This document shows positions 4,866 through 5,779 of a stretch of DNA of 5,779 nt, piece after piece. This DNA comes from Frankiaceae bacterium (lineage in GTDB: Bacteria; Actinomycetota; Actinomycetes; JAVEEB01), in NCBI GenBank assembly GCA_030840665.1, contig JAVEEB010000345.1, forward strand, positions 1-5,779. The letters run 5' to 3'. The translations under genes and the position numbers were made by a program. How positions within the stretch are numbered: position 1 is the first letter of the stretch; each line of letters begins with the position of its first letter. The notes under the pieces are model-generated. The model saw nothing but the letters and a program-made list of their open reading frames with translations, made no database searches and had not been told where the DNA came from.

Positions 4866-5779
4866 GCGTCGTCCTCGACAGCCTGTCCGCCGGGCTGTCC
4901 ATGTTCTGGGAGACGCTCTGGGCGCTCGTGGTGGGCTTCGGCCTCTCCGGCGCGGTCCAGGCCTTCGTGTCCCGGGAGCGGATGCAGCGCGAGCTCGGGG
5001 ACCATCGACCACGCACCGTTGCAAAGGCCGGCTTGTACGGCGCGATTTCGTCGTCCTGCTCGTACGCGGCCTCGGCGCTGGCCAAGACGCTGTTCGCGCG
5101 CGGCGCGGATTTCACGGCCGCCCAGGCGTTCATGTTCGCTTCGACGAACCTCGTCGTGGAACTGGGTGTCGTCCTCTGGCTGCTCATCGGCTGGCAATTC
5201 GCCGCGGCCGAGTTCGTCGGCGGCGCGCTGATGATGGCGCTGCTCGGCGTGGTGCTGCCACGGGTCGTGCCGGCGCGTGCTGCGGAAGAGGCCCGGCGAC
5301 GGGTGCTCGCCATCGACACCCACGGGGCCGGCGCGCACGAACACGACCACGAGCCGGCACCTGTCGCCGCGGGTCCTTCGGGGATCCGTTCCCGGGCGGG
5401 TTGGTCGAACGCCGCCGGCTACACCATCAGCGACCTCACCATGCTGCGCAAAGAACTCGTGATCGGTTTCGTGGTTGCGGGATTCGCCGACGCGGCCGTC
5501 CCGATCTCCTTCTGGCGCTCGCTGTTCCTCACCGGGCACGGGGGGTGGTCGCTCCTCGAGAACGCGGTCCTGGGCCCCTTCCTCGCGATCATCAGCTTCG
5601 TCTGCTCCATCGGCAACGTGCCGTTGGCTGCAGCCCTGTGGAGTGGTGGGATCAGCTTCGGCGGCGTCATCGCTTTCGTCTTCGCCGACCTCATCACCGT
5701 GCCGTTGCTGCTCATCTACCGCAAGTACTACGGCACGCGGCTGACCCTCCGGCTGCTCGCGACGTTCTGGGCCACGATG
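4862..5779 (+). CDS. ArsP/YraQ-like (UPF0718/DUF318) membrane permease, 3' end cut by window
   Basis: 306 codons are visible from ATG 4862 to the right edge; the C-terminus is missing. It is an integral membrane protein with about seven or eight likely hydrophobic segments: near 15-36, 55-75, 88-111, 113-133, 198-218, 232-260, 263-286 and one starting about 293. Two related membrane blocks each carry a Cys-Ser motif, SSSCSYAASALAK from 63 and FVCSIGNVPLAAALW from 246, which match without gaps at an offset of 182 residues; this duplicated layout is typical of the ArsP_1/DUF318 permeases. A hydrophilic loop at about 135-195 contains H154, H159, H161 and H163, suggestive of metal binding. ArsP members export trivalent organoarsenicals, but many relatives are uncharacterised. 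The ATGA overlap with a CsoR-family gene suggests a metal- or thiol-responsive transporter. Family confidence is good; substrate and direction are unknown. Confidence 0.83.
   Translation, partial: MSVVLDSLSAGLSMFWETLWALVVGFGLSGAVQAFVSRERMQRELGDHRPRTVAKAGLYGAISSSCSYAASALAKTLFARGADFTAAQAFMFASTNLVVELGVVLWLLIGWQFAAAEFVGGALMMALLGVVLPRVVPARAAEEARRRVLAIDTHGAGAHEHDHEPAPVAAGPSGIRSRAGWSNAAGYTISDLTMLRKELVIGFVVAGFADAAVPISFWRSLFLTGHGGWSLLENAVLGPFLAIISFVCSIGNVPLAAALWSGGISFGGVIAFVFADLITVPLLLIYRKYYGTRLTLRLLATFWATM

Noticed and set aside
4592..5539. A 315-codon open frame on the minus strand
   Set aside because: It is antisense to csoR and the permease. Its composition is Arg/Glu/His-rich without domain motifs, while the plus strand encodes conserved families there.

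Overview
The window is GC-rich DNA with strong G/C preference at third codon positions, frequent GTG starts and very tight gene packing. The gene order rex-hemA-hemC-hemD, and the fusion of a SUMT-like domain to HemD, are hallmarks of high-GC Gram-positive Actinomycetota (best known from Streptomyces and relatives). I cannot assign a genus from the sequence alone.

Minus strand, about positions 4420 down to 1: a promoter and operator region, then rex (4318-3467), hemA (3470-2151), hemC (2154-1219) and hemD (1222 to beyond the left edge). Every junction is a 4-nt stop/start overlap (ATGA, GTGA, GTGA), so this reads as one translationally coupled operon. It encodes the NADH/NAD+-sensing repressor Rex and the enzymes taking glutamyl-tRNA to uroporphyrinogen III, apart from HemL and HemB. 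One strong Rex-type operator (one mismatch to the actinobacterial consensus) overlaps the best promoter candidate upstream of rex. This implies that Rex represses its own heme operon and releases it when NADH rises, for example under oxygen limitation.

Plus strand, 4499-5779: a divergent two-gene unit of a CsoR/DUF156-family metal-sensing repressor (4575-4865) and, overlapping it by ATGA, a multi-membrane permease of the ArsP/YraQ (UPF0718/DUF318) type that runs off the right edge. The regulator carries the Cys-His-Cys set typical of Cu(I)-sensing CsoR. The permease has two Cys-Ser motifs in an internal repeat and a His-rich loop. Two TACCCC-type inverted repeats sit in and just after a good candidate promoter and are the likely CsoR-family operators.

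The 256-nt divergent intergenic region (4319-4574) therefore carries two separate regulatory modules, redox (Rex) to the left and metal or thiol (CsoR type) to the right. No tRNA, rRNA, insertion sequence, CRISPR array or convincing terminator was seen. The least characterised part of the window is the csoR-permease pair, whose substrate cannot be told from sequence.
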